A stretch of 64,000 bases of DNA, taken from assembly GCA_965601665.1 (NCBI GenBank), contig OZ271833.1:2046001-2110000 (forward strand). Reading direction: 5' to 3'. The notes beneath the pieces are model-generated. The model saw only the letters and a program-made list of their open reading frames with translations. It was not told where the DNA came from and ran no database searches. The translations under genes were made by a program, and so were the position numbers. This DNA comes from JANQNX01 sp965601665 (GTDB lineage: Bacteria; Pseudomonadota; Gammaproteobacteria; Eutrophobiales; Eutrophobiaceae). Positions 44,450 through 53,879 of the stretch are shown in pieces (positions within the stretch are counted from its first letter, which is position 1; each line of letters begins with the position of its first letter).

Positions 44450-45082
44450 GTGGACCCATACAAGACAGAGGAAGAACAGGTCGAGGCGCTAAAAAAGTGG
44501 TGGCAGGAAAATGGTAAATCCATTACCGCCGGTGTCGTTATTGGTCTGGTCTCAATATTCGGCTGGCGCGGCTATAACCAGCATGTTGATCTCAAGACAC
44601 AGGAAGCATCAACACTCTACGAACAGATGATTGGCGCCGCCCGAAATGGCGAAGCGGACACCAGCCGCACCTATGCTGACAGGATTATCAGCGAGCATGA
44701 CTCAACCTCCTACGCCATTTTCGCGCGCCTGATGCTGGCCAAGCTGGCGGCACAGGAAAACAATCTTGATGAAGCAGAAAAACACCTGCGCTGGGTACTC
44801 AGCAATAATGACCAGCCAGAACTGGAGCATGTCACGACGCTCAGGCTAGCCAGGGTTTATATCGCCGCTGGACAACTGGACGCAGCTGGCATTCTGCTTA
44901 ATACCAGTAATACTGGTAAATTCGTCGCACGCTATGATGAATTGCGCGGCGATTTACTGGTAAAGCAAGGTAAGCCGGAAGAGGCGCGCGCTGCCTACCA
45001 GAAAGCACTGGCCAACACTGCTGGAACTGCTGAGGCTAAATCCCTGCTGGAAATGAAGCTGGACGACCTGGGTCGAGGATAA
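44450..45082 (+). CDS. yfgM: YfgM, ancillary SecYEG translocon protein
   Basis: 210-residue membrane-anchored TPR protein: N-terminal cytosolic stretch (TEEEQVEALKKWW), one helix at residues about 22-40, then periplasmic helical repeats. In E. coli it works with PpiD at SecYEG. GTG start with GGGAG upstream. bamB starts 4 nt after its stop. Confidence 0.9.
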   Translation: MDPYKTEEEQVEALKKWWQENGKSITAGVVIGLVSIFGWRGYNQHVDLKTQEASTLYEQMIGAARNGEADTSRTYADRIISEHDSTSYAIFARLMLAKLAAQENNLDEAEKHLRWVLSNNDQPELEHVTTLRLARVYIAAGQLDAAGILLNTSNTGKFVARYDELRGDLLVKQGKPEEARAAYQKALANTAGTAEAKSLLEMKLDDLGRG

Positions 45083-45086
45083 TTGC

Positions 45087-46391
45087 TTGTCCTGTTTTAG
45101 AGCGTCACTGCTGCTACTGCTGACGTCTGTTGTCGGCTGTGGCACCATCACCGAGATGATGGGCGACGTGGACAACTCTATCCCGCCTACGCCATTGATC
45201 AGTTTTTTTGAAACAGCACGCGTTGATCGCCTGTGGAACAACAAGGTTGGCAGCGGTACCAATGAGCTATATATCAAGTTGACACCAGCGCTGATGGACG
45301 GCCGTGTTTTTACCGCAGATACTGAAGGTGAAATTCAGGCGCTGGATGCGAGCACTGGTAAACGAATCTGGAGTAAAAAGATCAAGCTACCTGTAACCGG
45401 TGGTCCAGGCGCTGATTTCAGCATGGTACTGGTTGGCAGCAGTGAAGGAGACGTTGTCAGCCTCGAACCGGAAGCCGGTGCAGAACTCTGGCGCACGCGA
45501 GTATCGAGTGAAATACTTGCCCCGCCACGCGAGAGTGGCAATGTTGTTGTCGTCAGGACTATCGATGGAAAACTGTTTGCACTGGATGCAAGCAATGGTG
45601 AAAGGCTCTGGGTTTATGACAGGACTGTCCCTGCACTCACATTGCGCGGTACCAGCACACCTGTGATATCCGGTGACAGTGTGATAACGGGTTTTGACGG
45701 TGGCCGCCTGACATCCCTGGATCTGGATACAGGCAAGCTCATCTGGGAAACAAAAGTTGCAGTGTCCCGCGGTCGAAGTGAACTCGAACGAATGGTAGAT
45801 ATCGATTCCCGGCCGGTCATCTACCTGGATGCAATTTACATCTCGACGTTTCAATCCAATGTTGCCTCACTTGACCTGCAAACCGGTTCGGTGCTGTGGG
45901 AAAGGGATATATCATCGCATGCAGAACTGGGGGTTGATGTCAGCCATGTTTATGTTAGTGACGCTGAAGGTAACGTTTGGGCACTCGACCGTTATTCCGG
46001 TCAGTCAGTATGGAAGCAGGAAAAACTGCAATACAGGAAACCGACCGGGCCAGCGGTTATTGGTGACAAGGTAGTCGTCGGTGATCTGGAAGGTTACCTG
46101 CATTGGATGGACAAGGAAACCGGCGATTTTGTCGCGCGCAACCGCGTTTCTGATACAGCAATTCTGGTCAAGCCGACCGTCATTGATGATGTACTTTATG
46201 TGTATGCCAGTAATGGAACGCTGGCAAGCTATCAGTATACCGATCTGGATGACAGCGAGATCGAGGCCTTGCTGCCACAGAGCAAGGATGCAGAAACGGT
46301 CTCGGGAGAGTCGTCTGACCCACAAGCAAGGGAAGATGAAGAAAACGAGGATACGGCCATGCCTTATTATCTCTTTCCTGGTGAAGATTAA
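45087..46391 (+). CDS. bamB: Outer membrane assembly lipoprotein BamB
   Basis: PQQ-like beta-propeller lipoprotein of the BAM complex. TTG start at 45087 has GAGGA 7 nt upstream; the lipobox ends at Cys18 (VVGC). The propeller occupies about residues 45-390, with repeated ALD..TGK.LW patterns. The chain is 434 residues, longer than the E. coli 392, because of an acidic C-terminal tail (about residues 388-434, rich in Asp, Glu and Ser). It lies between yfgM and der. Confidence 0.92.
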   Translation: MSCFRASLLLLLTSVVGCGTITEMMGDVDNSIPPTPLISFFETARVDRLWNNKVGSGTNELYIKLTPALMDGRVFTADTEGEIQALDASTGKRIWSKKIKLPVTGGPGADFSMVLVGSSEGDVVSLEPEAGAELWRTRVSSEILAPPRESGNVVVVRTIDGKLFALDASNGERLWVYDRTVPALTLRGTSTPVISGDSVITGFDGGRLTSLDLDTGKLIWETKVAVSRGRSELERMVDIDSRPVIYLDAIYISTFQSNVASLDLQTGSVLWERDISSHAELGVDVSHVYVSDAEGNVWALDRYSGQSVWKQEKLQYRKPTGPAVIGDKVVVGDLEGYLHWMDKETGDFVARNRVSDTAILVKPTVIDDVLYVYASNGTLASYQYTDLDDSEIEALLPQSKDAETVSGESSDPQAREDEENEDTAMPYYLFPGED

Positions 46392-46458
46392 TTTAACGCT
46401 GTAGCGAGCTTCACAATTTAGCCTTTGTTATTACCTGCCGCAGGCTTATGCTTGAATC

Positions 46459-47856
46459 ATGAAACCAGTTATCGCCATCGTTGGCAGACCCAACGTTGGT
46501 AAATCCACTTTTTTTAACTATTTAACTGTGTCTCGCGATGCACTCGTCGCCGACCGCCCGGGTGTTACCCGCGATCGTCAGTACGGTGTCTTGCAACATG
46601 GAGAGCGCGCGTTTCTCATTGTCGATACCGGCGGTATTGGCGAGGAAGAACATGATAGTCATGCCGTCGCTGGGCTAATGGCAATGCAATCCATGCAGGC
46701 CGCAAGCGAGGCCTCGGTGCTGGTCTGGCTGGTTGATGGTCGTGCAGGGTTGACCCATGTCGATGAGATGCTGGCGCTGGAGTTTCGTAAGCTTGATAAA
46801 CCTGTCTACCTGGCGATCAATAAACTGGAAGGCCATGACCTTGATATCGCCAGCAGTGAGTTTTTCAGCCTGGGCATGGAAAACGTCTATCCTATCTCGG
46901 CAAAACGGGGTGATGGGATAAGTAAGATGCTGGATGCTATCAGTACGCTGTTTCCAGAACAGCAATCACCCGTTGAGGGAGATGAAGACCGGCTTACGCT
47001 GGCAGTACTGGGTAGACCCAATGTGGGTAAATCAACGCTGGTAAACCGCATCGTTGGCGAGGAAAGGGTTGTTACCTTTGATCACCCCGGTACAACCCGG
47101 GACAGTATTCGCGTGCCTTTTGAACGTAACGGCAACCGCTACGAATTAATCGATACTGCCGGAGTACGCAGGAAAAGCCGTGTAGACGACATGGTAGAAA
47201 AGTTCAGTATCGTGAAATCATTTGATGCGATAGCCGCGGCGAACATCATGATATTGGTAATCGACGCCAGTGAAGGTGTCACTGAACAGGACGCCAGCCT
47301 GCTGGGACTTATTGAAGATAGTGGCAAGCCCGTTATTATCGTCGTCAACAAATGGGACGGAATGGAAGAGGCCAGCAAGGAACGGGTAAAGGCACAGCTT
47401 TCCCTGAAGTTCAGTTTCGTCGATTACGCTGAATTCCACTTTATCTCTGCACTGCATGGCACAGGCGTGGGCAACCTGTTCAAGACAATAAGCAAGATAC
47501 ATAAGTCACTCGACTTTGATGTGTCGACATCTGCTATGACAAGCATTCTTGAAAGTGCGGTAACGGCCAACCCGCCGATGATGGTCAGGGGCAGACGGAT
47601 CAAATTACGTTATGCCCACCTCGGCGGGCATAACCCGGTTCGCGTCATTATTCATGGTAACCAGACAGATAGTGTGCCACAGAGTTACCGTCGTTACCTT
47701 GCCAGGTATTTTCGCAAGTCACTAAAGCTAACCGGCGCACCCGTACTTATCGAGTTTAAACATGGAGCCAACCCATATAAGGGCAAGAAAAATGTCCTTA
47801 CTCAACGGCAAATGAACAAGCGCAAGCGTTTGATGAAACACGTCAAGAAACGTTAG
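46459..47856 (+). CDS. der: GTPase Der (EngA)
   Basis: Ribosome-assembly GTPase with two G domains: GRPNVGKST occurs twice (about residues 8-16 and 190-198), each with its own NKxD and DTGG/DTAG motifs. The C-terminal KH-like domain and the basic tail (KRKRLMKHVKKR) bind the 50S subunit. 465 residues. Last gene of its run, followed by an intrinsic terminator. Confidence 0.97.
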   Translation: MKPVIAIVGRPNVGKSTFFNYLTVSRDALVADRPGVTRDRQYGVLQHGERAFLIVDTGGIGEEEHDSHAVAGLMAMQSMQAASEASVLVWLVDGRAGLTHVDEMLALEFRKLDKPVYLAINKLEGHDLDIASSEFFSLGMENVYPISAKRGDGISKMLDAISTLFPEQQSPVEGDEDRLTLAVLGRPNVGKSTLVNRIVGEERVVTFDHPGTTRDSIRVPFERNGNRYELIDTAGVRRKSRVDDMVEKFSIVKSFDAIAAANIMILVIDASEGVTEQDASLLGLIEDSGKPVIIVVNKWDGMEEASKERVKAQLSLKFSFVDYAEFHFISALHGTGVGNLFKTISKIHKSLDFDVSTSAMTSILESAVTANPPMMVRGRRIKLRYAHLGGHNPVRVIIHGNQTDSVPQSYRRYLARYFRKSLKLTGAPVLIEFKHGANPYKGKKNVLTQRQMNKRKRLMKHVKKR

Positions 47857-47874
47857 TACCGTTTGTCAGCAGGG

Positions 47875-47903
47875 AAAAAAGCCCGGTTTACCCGGGCTTT
47901 TTT
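47875..47903. terminator. Bidirectional intrinsic terminator (der / bamC)
   Basis: GCCCGG (47881-47886) pairs with CCGGGC (47892-47897), flanked by six A and seven T residues, giving U-tracts on both strands between convergent der and bamC. Confidence 0.9.
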
Positions 47904-47913
47904 ATTTGAGAAA

Positions 47914-48936
47914 TTACTGGTTATAGTATCGCAATAACATATCGAGCACTTCCTTGGCCTCTTCCGTGGTTGCCCAATCGCCATTTTCATCATTGATAAC
48001 CAGTTCAGTTTTGTCACCAACACCGGTCAAGCTTAGCTGGTATGGCGTGCCCTCGTCATCATCCCCCCAAAATTTCAGCTTATCCAGCAGGCCTTTTTTC
48101 TTCTCGGATTCGGGCGCGTAATACATGATGTCATAAGTCCCGTTATCCAGGTTCATGCCCTGCACCTGGATACCAGCACGCTCCAGTACTGTCTGCGTGT
48201 TGCCAAAGGCAACATCATAGCTCGCAGGCATGACAAGAATACTGCGTTCATCATCAACAGAAAGTAGCTCGGCACGCTGTTTTTTGGCTTGTGATGATTG
48301 CTGGCTTGCCACCGCAGACGTGTCTTCCGGCTCTGCGCCATAAAAATACAGGTTTAATGCGCGTATTATTTCTTTCTCCCGATCAACGTCTGGTTGGGTG
48401 TCAAACCATTCTCCCTCGGTAACCAACTGTTGTTCACTGGACAAATAAAGAATGGTTTCTCCTTCTTCACCAATCTCGGTAAAAATGCGAAATCGCTCCC
48501 GCAGCGCACTGTTAGACTCGCTTCGAACCCGCCAAGCTGTCTCCATGACGCCAAGCTCCTGGTCGGCTAGTTCAACTGTATAGTCTTTTGCCTCCCAGAA
48601 CCGAATCAGCTCCGTCCACACCGTGTCTGTTGTTGCCTGTATGGCGATCCACTGCTCGCCGGCAAACTCCCCCTTGCCCAGCACGGCCGAGCCGCTTGTC
48701 TGTGCACGCTGGCGTTGAAACTCGCTCAGGGTAACGGCCTCTTCTTCACCGGGGATGGCCATGCTGTCTGATGTTGTGTAGGTCAAATCAGGGGGGACTT
48801 CCAGGGGTGGAAGATCCTGGCTGCGGCGATACTCGTCCCGGGTGTCGGGTACAACATCATCCAGACTTGGTAAACTATCGCAGCCCGCCATGGCCGTAGT
48901 CATTATCATCACAAACAGATAACGCGGATTTAGCAT
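47914..48936 (-). CDS. bamC: Outer membrane assembly lipoprotein BamC
   Basis: BAM accessory lipoprotein of 340 residues from ATG 48936; the lipobox ends at Cys19 (AMAGC). An extended N-terminal loop binds BamD in the known family, followed by two helix-grip domains. The start is placed 2 nt after the dapA stop; longer upstream reading would run inside dapA and lacks a signal peptide. Confidence 0.88.
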   Translation of the reverse strand: MLNPRYLFVMIMTTAMAGCDSLPSLDDVVPDTRDEYRRSQDLPPLEVPPDLTYTTSDSMAIPGEEEAVTLSEFQRQRAQTSGSAVLGKGEFAGEQWIAIQATTDTVWTELIRFWEAKDYTVELADQELGVMETAWRVRSESNSALRERFRIFTEIGEEGETILYLSSEQQLVTEGEWFDTQPDVDREKEIIRALNLYFYGAEPEDTSAVASQQSSQAKKQRAELLSVDDERSILVMPASYDVAFGNTQTVLERAGIQVQGMNLDNGTYDIMYYAPESEKKKGLLDKLKFWGDDDEGTPYQLSLTGVGDKTELVINDENGDWATTEEAKEVLDMLLRYYNQ

Positions 48937-48938
48937 TC

Positions 48939-49826
48939 TCAAATTACTCCAGCCTGTTCCATAGCAGCCATAACGGGCGCTTGCGCCGACGCGGGCAGCC
49001 AGGTCATGGGCAAGCGTATACCCGCCTGAATAAGGCCGAGTTTGTGTACTGCCCATTTCACAGGGATCGGGTTAGATTCAATAAATAGTTCTTTATGCAA
49101 ACCAGTCAGTTTTTCATCTATAGCGGTTGCGCCTTCGGCATCACCTTTAATGGCCAATTCACACATTTCATGCATTAATTTTGGCGCCACATTCGCCGTC
49201 ACCGAGATTACGCCTTGTCCACCTGCCAGCAGGAAATCCTTGCTGGTCATATCATCACCACTTAATAATAAAAAATCATCACTGACGCCCTGACGAATAG
49301 CAGTGACGCGCTCAATTTCCGCTGTTGCTTCTTTTACACCAATAATATTGTCAACAGCGGCCAGTCGGATGACGGTATCGGGCAACATATCACACGCGGT
49401 TCTACCGGGAACATTGTAAAGAATCTGGGGAATATCCACGGCTTCCGCGACGGCCTTGTAATGTTGATACAGGCCCTCCTGGGTAGGCTTGTTATAATAA
49501 GGCGTCACCAGTAAACAGGCATCGGCCCCGACGCGCCTCGCACACTCGGTCAGGGAAATCGCCTCGATAGTCGAATTGGCCCCGGTTCCGGCGATCACAG
49601 GCAGCCTGCCGTCGACGAACTCGACGGTTTGCCGGATAACCTCGCAATGTTCGGACTCGGTCAGCGTCGCTGATTCGCCGGTGGTACCGACAGAAACAAT
49701 GGCATCAGTGCCTTGTTCAATATGAAATTCAATGACTTGCCTGAGCGCCTCGGAATCCAGCCCCGTGTCAGCGCGTACGCCAGCCTGCATAGGGGTTACT
49801 ACAGCAACCATACTTCCGTGAAACAT
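48939..49826 (-). CDS. dapA: 4-hydroxy-tetrahydrodipicolinate synthase
   Basis: Condenses pyruvate and aspartate semialdehyde in the lysine/DAP pathway. The (beta/alpha)8 barrel has GTTGESATL, the YYNKPTQEGL and YNVPGRT motifs and a Schiff-base lysine in VGVKEAT-like (GVKEATAE). 295 residues. Coupled to bamC; divergent from gcvR, as in E. coli. Confidence 0.96.
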   Translation of the reverse strand: MFHGSMVAVVTPMQAGVRADTGLDSEALRQVIEFHIEQGTDAIVSVGTTGESATLTESEHCEVIRQTVEFVDGRLPVIAGTGANSTIEAISLTECARRVGADACLLVTPYYNKPTQEGLYQHYKAVAEAVDIPQILYNVPGRTACDMLPDTVIRLAAVDNIIGVKEATAEIERVTAIRQGVSDDFLLLSGDDMTSKDFLLAGGQGVISVTANVAPKLMHEMCELAIKGDAEGATAIDEKLTGLHKELFIESNPIPVKWAVHKLGLIQAGIRLPMTWLPASAQAPVMAAMEQAGVI

Positions 49827-49983
49827 GAGAATAGTGATTATTATATTGTTTACAAAAACGTGTATGGTACTGAATCAGGCATGATTATGACAAGAAGATT
49901 ACCCGATGCCCTATCCCGGCCGGGTTTTCCATGAGAAAATGCATCGACTAAGAATTTAAATTAACTGCCCCCTGTCCACAAAC

Positions 49984-50511
49984 ATGCAAAACTTTCTTGT
50001 CGTCAGTGCACTCATCGATGACTCCGATGAAATCGTGCACAAACTGACGAAACTGGTAAAACACAGCGGCTGTAATATCAGCGAAAGCCGATTTAACGTA
50101 CTGGGCCAGAAACGCGCAATCATGTTGTTCCTCGATGGTTCATGGAATGAGATAGCAAAGATGGAAGATATGCTGCATAAACTGGAACAGGAACTGGAGA
50201 CAAGTATACTGATCGATAGAACCACTGTCCCGGAGACACAGAGTAATGCCATGCCCTATGCAATCGATGTTGTCGGCATTGACCAACCAGGGGTAATACT
50301 GGAAATTACGCAGTTCATGACCAAGAGCAAGTTATCGATACAGGATATGTTTTCAAATAACTACCTGGCCTCTTCTACCGGTGCAAAAATGTTTTCGCTG
50401 CATATGACAATCAACATACCAATGGATGCCTCAATTGCCTCTGTCCGCGGTGACTTTATGGATTTTTGCGATCGTCTTAATCTTGACGCAATTATGGAAC
50501 CTGTAAAATAA
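49984..50511 (+). CDS. gcvR: Glycine cleavage system transcriptional repressor GcvR
   Basis: Two tandem ACT domains (about residues 4-75 and 92-165), no DNA-binding domain; GcvR acts in E. coli by binding GcvA. 175 residues. Classic position between dapA (divergent) and bcp. Whether a GcvA exists is not visible here. Confidence 0.88.
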   Translation: MQNFLVVSALIDDSDEIVHKLTKLVKHSGCNISESRFNVLGQKRAIMLFLDGSWNEIAKMEDMLHKLEQELETSILIDRTTVPETQSNAMPYAIDVVGIDQPGVILEITQFMTKSKLSIQDMFSNNYLASSTGAKMFSLHMTINIPMDASIASVRGDFMDFCDRLNLDAIMEPVK

Positions 50512-50536
50512 ACTATTAACGATAAGCTGGAGTGAT

Positions 50537-51004
50537 ATGAGTAAAATTAGCGTAGGAAAAAAAGTCCCTTCCTTTTCGGCCGCAGCTACCGGTGACCAGA
50601 CAATCAAACTATCAGAACTTAAAGGCAAAAATTTTGTGCTGTATTTCTATCCCAAAGACAGCACACCCGGTTGTACGTTGGAAGGACAGGATTTCCGCGA
50701 CAACATACGTAAGTTCGGCGCCAGGAATACTGTCGTCCTCGGCGTTTCAAGAGATAAGCTGTCCTCGCATGAGAAATTCAAGGAGAAACAAAATTTTCCG
50801 TTTGAACTATTGTCAGATGAAGATGAAAAGCTCTGTAAATTGTTTGATGTTATCAAGGAAAAAAATATGTATGGCAAAAAAGTCATGGGTATTGAACGTT
50901 CCACATTTCTTATTGATGAAAAAGGCGTGTTGCGAAACGAATGGCGCAAGGTCAAGGTAAAAGGACACGTCGACGAAGTACTGGAGGCAGTCAAGGCCCT
51001 GTGA
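50537..51004 (+). CDS. bcp: Thiol peroxidase Bcp (PrxQ family)
   Basis: Peroxiredoxin with the peroxidatic Cys46 in DSTPGCTLEGQDF. The resolving cysteine five residues later, present in E. coli Bcp, is missing, but Cys100 (EKLCKLF) could take that role, as in the other PrxQ subtype. 155 residues. Starts 26 nt after gcvR with GGAG upstream. Confidence 0.92.
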   Translation: MSKISVGKKVPSFSAAATGDQTIKLSELKGKNFVLYFYPKDSTPGCTLEGQDFRDNIRKFGARNTVVLGVSRDKLSSHEKFKEKQNFPFELLSDEDEKLCKLFDVIKEKNMYGKKVMGIERSTFLIDEKGVLRNEWRKVKVKGHVDEVLEAVKAL

Positions 51005-51154
51005 TCAAGACTGCTTGAAACACTCCAATGACAACCCGGCATTTTTACCTGATTGCCCTATCTTACATACCGGGCGCGACTGCTTTGCCGGCATAAAACC
51101 CGACGTTTGTCGTCATTATTTCTTCACCCTCACAAGCGTATTACTTAATTAATT

Positions 51155-52561
51155 ATGTCACCTGAAACGATTAAACAATTGTTTGTTCTCGATACAAATG
51201 TCCTGATGCATGATCCCACATCAATCTTCCGCTTTGAGGAACACGATGTATTTATTCCCATGGTCGTCCTTGAAGAGCTTGATTCTGCCAAGAAAGGTGT
51301 TTCAGAAGTAGCACGAAACGTACGCCAGGTGAGCAGGTTTATTGATGAACTGATTGGTACGGCCAACACAGCAGAGATAGCGGCCGGCCTTGACCTTGGC
51401 GGGGTCAGGTTTTCAAACGGGAACGGAGAACCCGCGGGACACCTGTTTCTACAAACCGAGATTCTTTCTGATAGCTTGCCAGATCACCTGCCAGGAAAAA
51501 ACGCAGATAATTCTATCCTGGGTACCACGCTATCTTTGAAAAAACTGTTTCCAGACAGTTTTATCACGCTTGTTTCCAAGGACATCAACCTGCGAATCAA
51601 GGCGCATGTTGTCGGCATCCATGCCGAAGACTATACCAGTGACAAGGTGCTGGATGATGCCGACCTGTTGTATACCGGTATCCATGAGCTACCCGAAAAC
51701 TTCTGGGAAAGTAAATCGGAAGCACTCACTTCCTGGCAGGAAGATATGCGCACTCTGTATGAGGTAGCGGGCTCGCCATTGGAACAATGTTATCCCTATC
51801 AATGCCTTTACACTGACGAAGGAGCTGGCTTCGAAGCAATTGTTAAACAGATAAGCCCGGAAAAAACCACTCTGGTGCACGCAAATAACTACCGCAAGGA
51901 TAGTAATTCTGTCTGGGGTGTCAGTGCCCGTAACCGCGAACAAAACTTTGCCTTGAACCTGTTAATGGACACCGAGGTTGACATGGTGACAATACTTGGC
52001 GCGGCCGGAACCGGTAAAACATTGCTGGCACTGGCTGCTGGTTTGGCGCAGGTCATGGATAAGAAAATCTATCGTGAGATTATTATTACGCGTGTCACTA
52101 TACCGGTTGGTGAAGACATCGGTTTTCTACCCGGTACAGAAGAAGAGAAAATGGCTCCGTGGATGGGTGCCTTGCTGGATAACCTTGAAGTACTCACCAA
52201 CTCTGAAGAAGGTGGTGAATGGGAACGCGCGGCGACCAACGATTTGTTAACCAAACGCATCAAGATTCGTTCACTAAACTTCATGCGCGGACGTACATTC
52301 CTTAATCGATATATCATTGTTGATGAAGCGCAGAACCTGACTGCAAAACAGATGAAAACGCTGATAACCCGCGCGGGTCCTGGTAGCAAGTTGATCGTTC
52401 TGGGAAACATATCGCAGATCGATACACCCTATCTTACAGAAACAACTTCCGGGCTAACCTATGTTGTCGACAGGTTCCGCAACTGGGAGCATAGTGGTCA
52501 TGTGACGTTAATGCGCGGCGAACGATCACGGCTTGCTGATTTTGCCAGCGATGTCCTCTAA
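51155..52561 (+). CDS. PIN domain-PhoH family ATPase
   Basis: 468 residues: an N-terminal PIN (VapC-like) nuclease domain (LDTNVLMHDP near residue 11, acidic residues in DLL and NSILGTTLS), followed by a PhoH-like ATPase (Walker A GAAGTGKT, Walker B YIIVDEAQNLTAKQMKTL). Proteins of this PhoH2-like architecture are RNA helicase/RNase candidates. The biological role is not settled. It stands alone with 150 bp upstream. Confidence 0.88.
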   Translation: MSPETIKQLFVLDTNVLMHDPTSIFRFEEHDVFIPMVVLEELDSAKKGVSEVARNVRQVSRFIDELIGTANTAEIAAGLDLGGVRFSNGNGEPAGHLFLQTEILSDSLPDHLPGKNADNSILGTTLSLKKLFPDSFITLVSKDINLRIKAHVVGIHAEDYTSDKVLDDADLLYTGIHELPENFWESKSEALTSWQEDMRTLYEVAGSPLEQCYPYQCLYTDEGAGFEAIVKQISPEKTTLVHANNYRKDSNSVWGVSARNREQNFALNLLMDTEVDMVTILGAAGTGKTLLALAAGLAQVMDKKIYREIIITRVTIPVGEDIGFLPGTEEEKMAPWMGALLDNLEVLTNSEEGGEWERAATNDLLTKRIKIRSLNFMRGRTFLNRYIIVDEAQNLTAKQMKTLITRAGPGSKLIVLGNISQIDTPYLTETTSGLTYVVDRFRNWEHSGHVTLMRGERSRLADFASDVL

Positions 52562-52642
52562 CCGGACAGTCCCGGGGAATTACTCTATACTCATGAGGAC
52601 TGACAAGAAAAATAATAACTAACCAAAAGAGCGGGAGTCATC

Positions 52643-53407
52643 ATGAAACAGCCTCATAAAACTACCTGGCTTAACCTGCCCAGCCTCGGGCTTTCAATCA
52701 GAATGCTGTTCACCGGTTATCTCCTTACCATTGGTTTTGGCCTGCTAATGGCCGGCGTACAAATCCTGCTCACCCACGGTATGGCCGATGGCAAGATGGG
52801 ACTATCTATAGATGATATCGTCTACAGTTACTATGGCAATCGCAGTAACAGTAAGCTGGAATCCAAACTCAACGGGTCGATGAAAGACAAGGCACCTGAA
52901 GAGGTTCGCGCCAAACTGATTCAATGGGCGCGCTCTGGCGCACCGGAAGATCAATGGCACTCGGATATTAATGAACATGTGCAAATGTATTGCTCAGGTT
53001 GCCACGGCAATATCCCGGGTCTGCCTAACGTTGCTGATTATGAAGTGATGAAGGAAGCTGCCGCAACAGATCAAGGAGCAAGCATCGATTCACTCACCAG
53101 GGTGTCTCATATTCATTTGTTTGGTATCGCGTTCATCTTTTTTATGATGGGTTTTATCTTCAGCTTCTCCGTGGGAATACCGAAATGGCTGAAGGAACTC
53201 GTTATCCTGCTACCGTTCATTTTCCTGATACTGGATATCATCTCCTGGTGGGCGACCAAGTGGTTTCCTTTCTTTGCGTGGTTCACAATGATCGGCGGTA
53301 TTGGGTATACATTTGCGTCAACATTCATGTGGTTCACCAGCATGTATCAGATGTGGGTGCTGCCATATAACGGTAAAGACTACGCTGTAAATACATGGGA
53401 AGACTGA
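52643..53407 (+). CDS. Uncharacterised membrane protein with CxxCH haem-type motif
   Basis: 254 residues: helix near 21-44, a long periplasmic loop, then three helices at about 157-177, 184-202 and 207-235. The loop carries Cys117-x-x-Cys120-His121 (YCSGCHG), a c-type haem attachment site, preceded by an amphipathic region. It is not a known oxidase subunit that I recognise. Good ribosome site (GGGAG). It follows phoH after 81 bp, and the small lipoprotein gene lies 50 bp downstream. It may be a membrane-bound cytochrome or sensor; the call is based on the motif alone. Confidence 0.7.
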   Translation: MKQPHKTTWLNLPSLGLSIRMLFTGYLLTIGFGLLMAGVQILLTHGMADGKMGLSIDDIVYSYYGNRSNSKLESKLNGSMKDKAPEEVRAKLIQWARSGAPEDQWHSDINEHVQMYCSGCHGNIPGLPNVADYEVMKEAAATDQGASIDSLTRVSHIHLFGIAFIFFMMGFIFSFSVGIPKWLKELVILLPFIFLILDIISWWATKWFPFFAWFTMIGGIGYTFASTFMWFTSMYQMWVLPYNGKDYAVNTWED

Positions 53408-53457
53408 GCATCCGGCTTCGCTGATGTGAAAACCGGTTGTAAGCAGTCGAAAACAGT

Positions 53458-53865
53458 ATGAAACTTGCCTTTAACAACTATATGTCCCCTGGCCTCGTCT
53501 TGCTTCTGGTTCTGCCAGTTGCCTGTGTACAGGGACCAGCTAAACAGGAACTCGCAGGTGTCTGGGTATCAACGCCTCTGGCGCAATGCTGGTCAAGCCC
53601 GTGGCAACAGGCATGGCGTAGCAATCCAGCAAATGAAGGTACCACCTATCCAAAAGGACTGCCGGAAGAGTACGCGATAATCAATGACTACTTTGCCGCT
53701 GAAAATATCGTAGTCTCAGACAGCAAAATCACCAGTGAAACCATCATCGCGTGTGCCGCATGTGGTTGCCCCAATGGAGAAACCATGTACCTGTATATTC
53801 GACAGCAGGACGTGGAGACCATGTTGGCAAACGGTTTTACGCTGGCAACCCCTGAACAGAAATAA
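53458..53865 (+). CDS. Hypothetical cysteine-rich lipoprotein
   Basis: 135 residues with a lipobox (LPVAC, Cys23) after a hydrophobic leader. The mature part has Cys44 and a CAACGC cluster (Cys99, Cys102, Cys104), which could hold metal or form disulfides. No family recognised. It lies 50 bp after the CxxCH membrane protein on the same strand, so a joint function is possible (inference), and ends 14 bp from the convergent perM gene. Confidence 0.6.
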   Translation: MKLAFNNYMSPGLVLLLVLPVACVQGPAKQELAGVWVSTPLAQCWSSPWQQAWRSNPANEGTTYPKGLPEEYAIINDYFAAENIVVSDSKITSETIIACAACGCPNGETMYLYIRQQDVETMLANGFTLATPEQK

Positions 53866-53879
53866 CATCGGGATAACAG

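Noticed and set aside
45387..45854. 155-codon minus-strand frame within bamB
   Set aside because: Antisense shadow of the BamB propeller; composition is unlike a real protein.
48937..49056. 40-codon N-terminal extension of bamC
   Set aside because: Lies within dapA and would hide the lipoprotein signal; ATG 48936 gives a normal lipobox.
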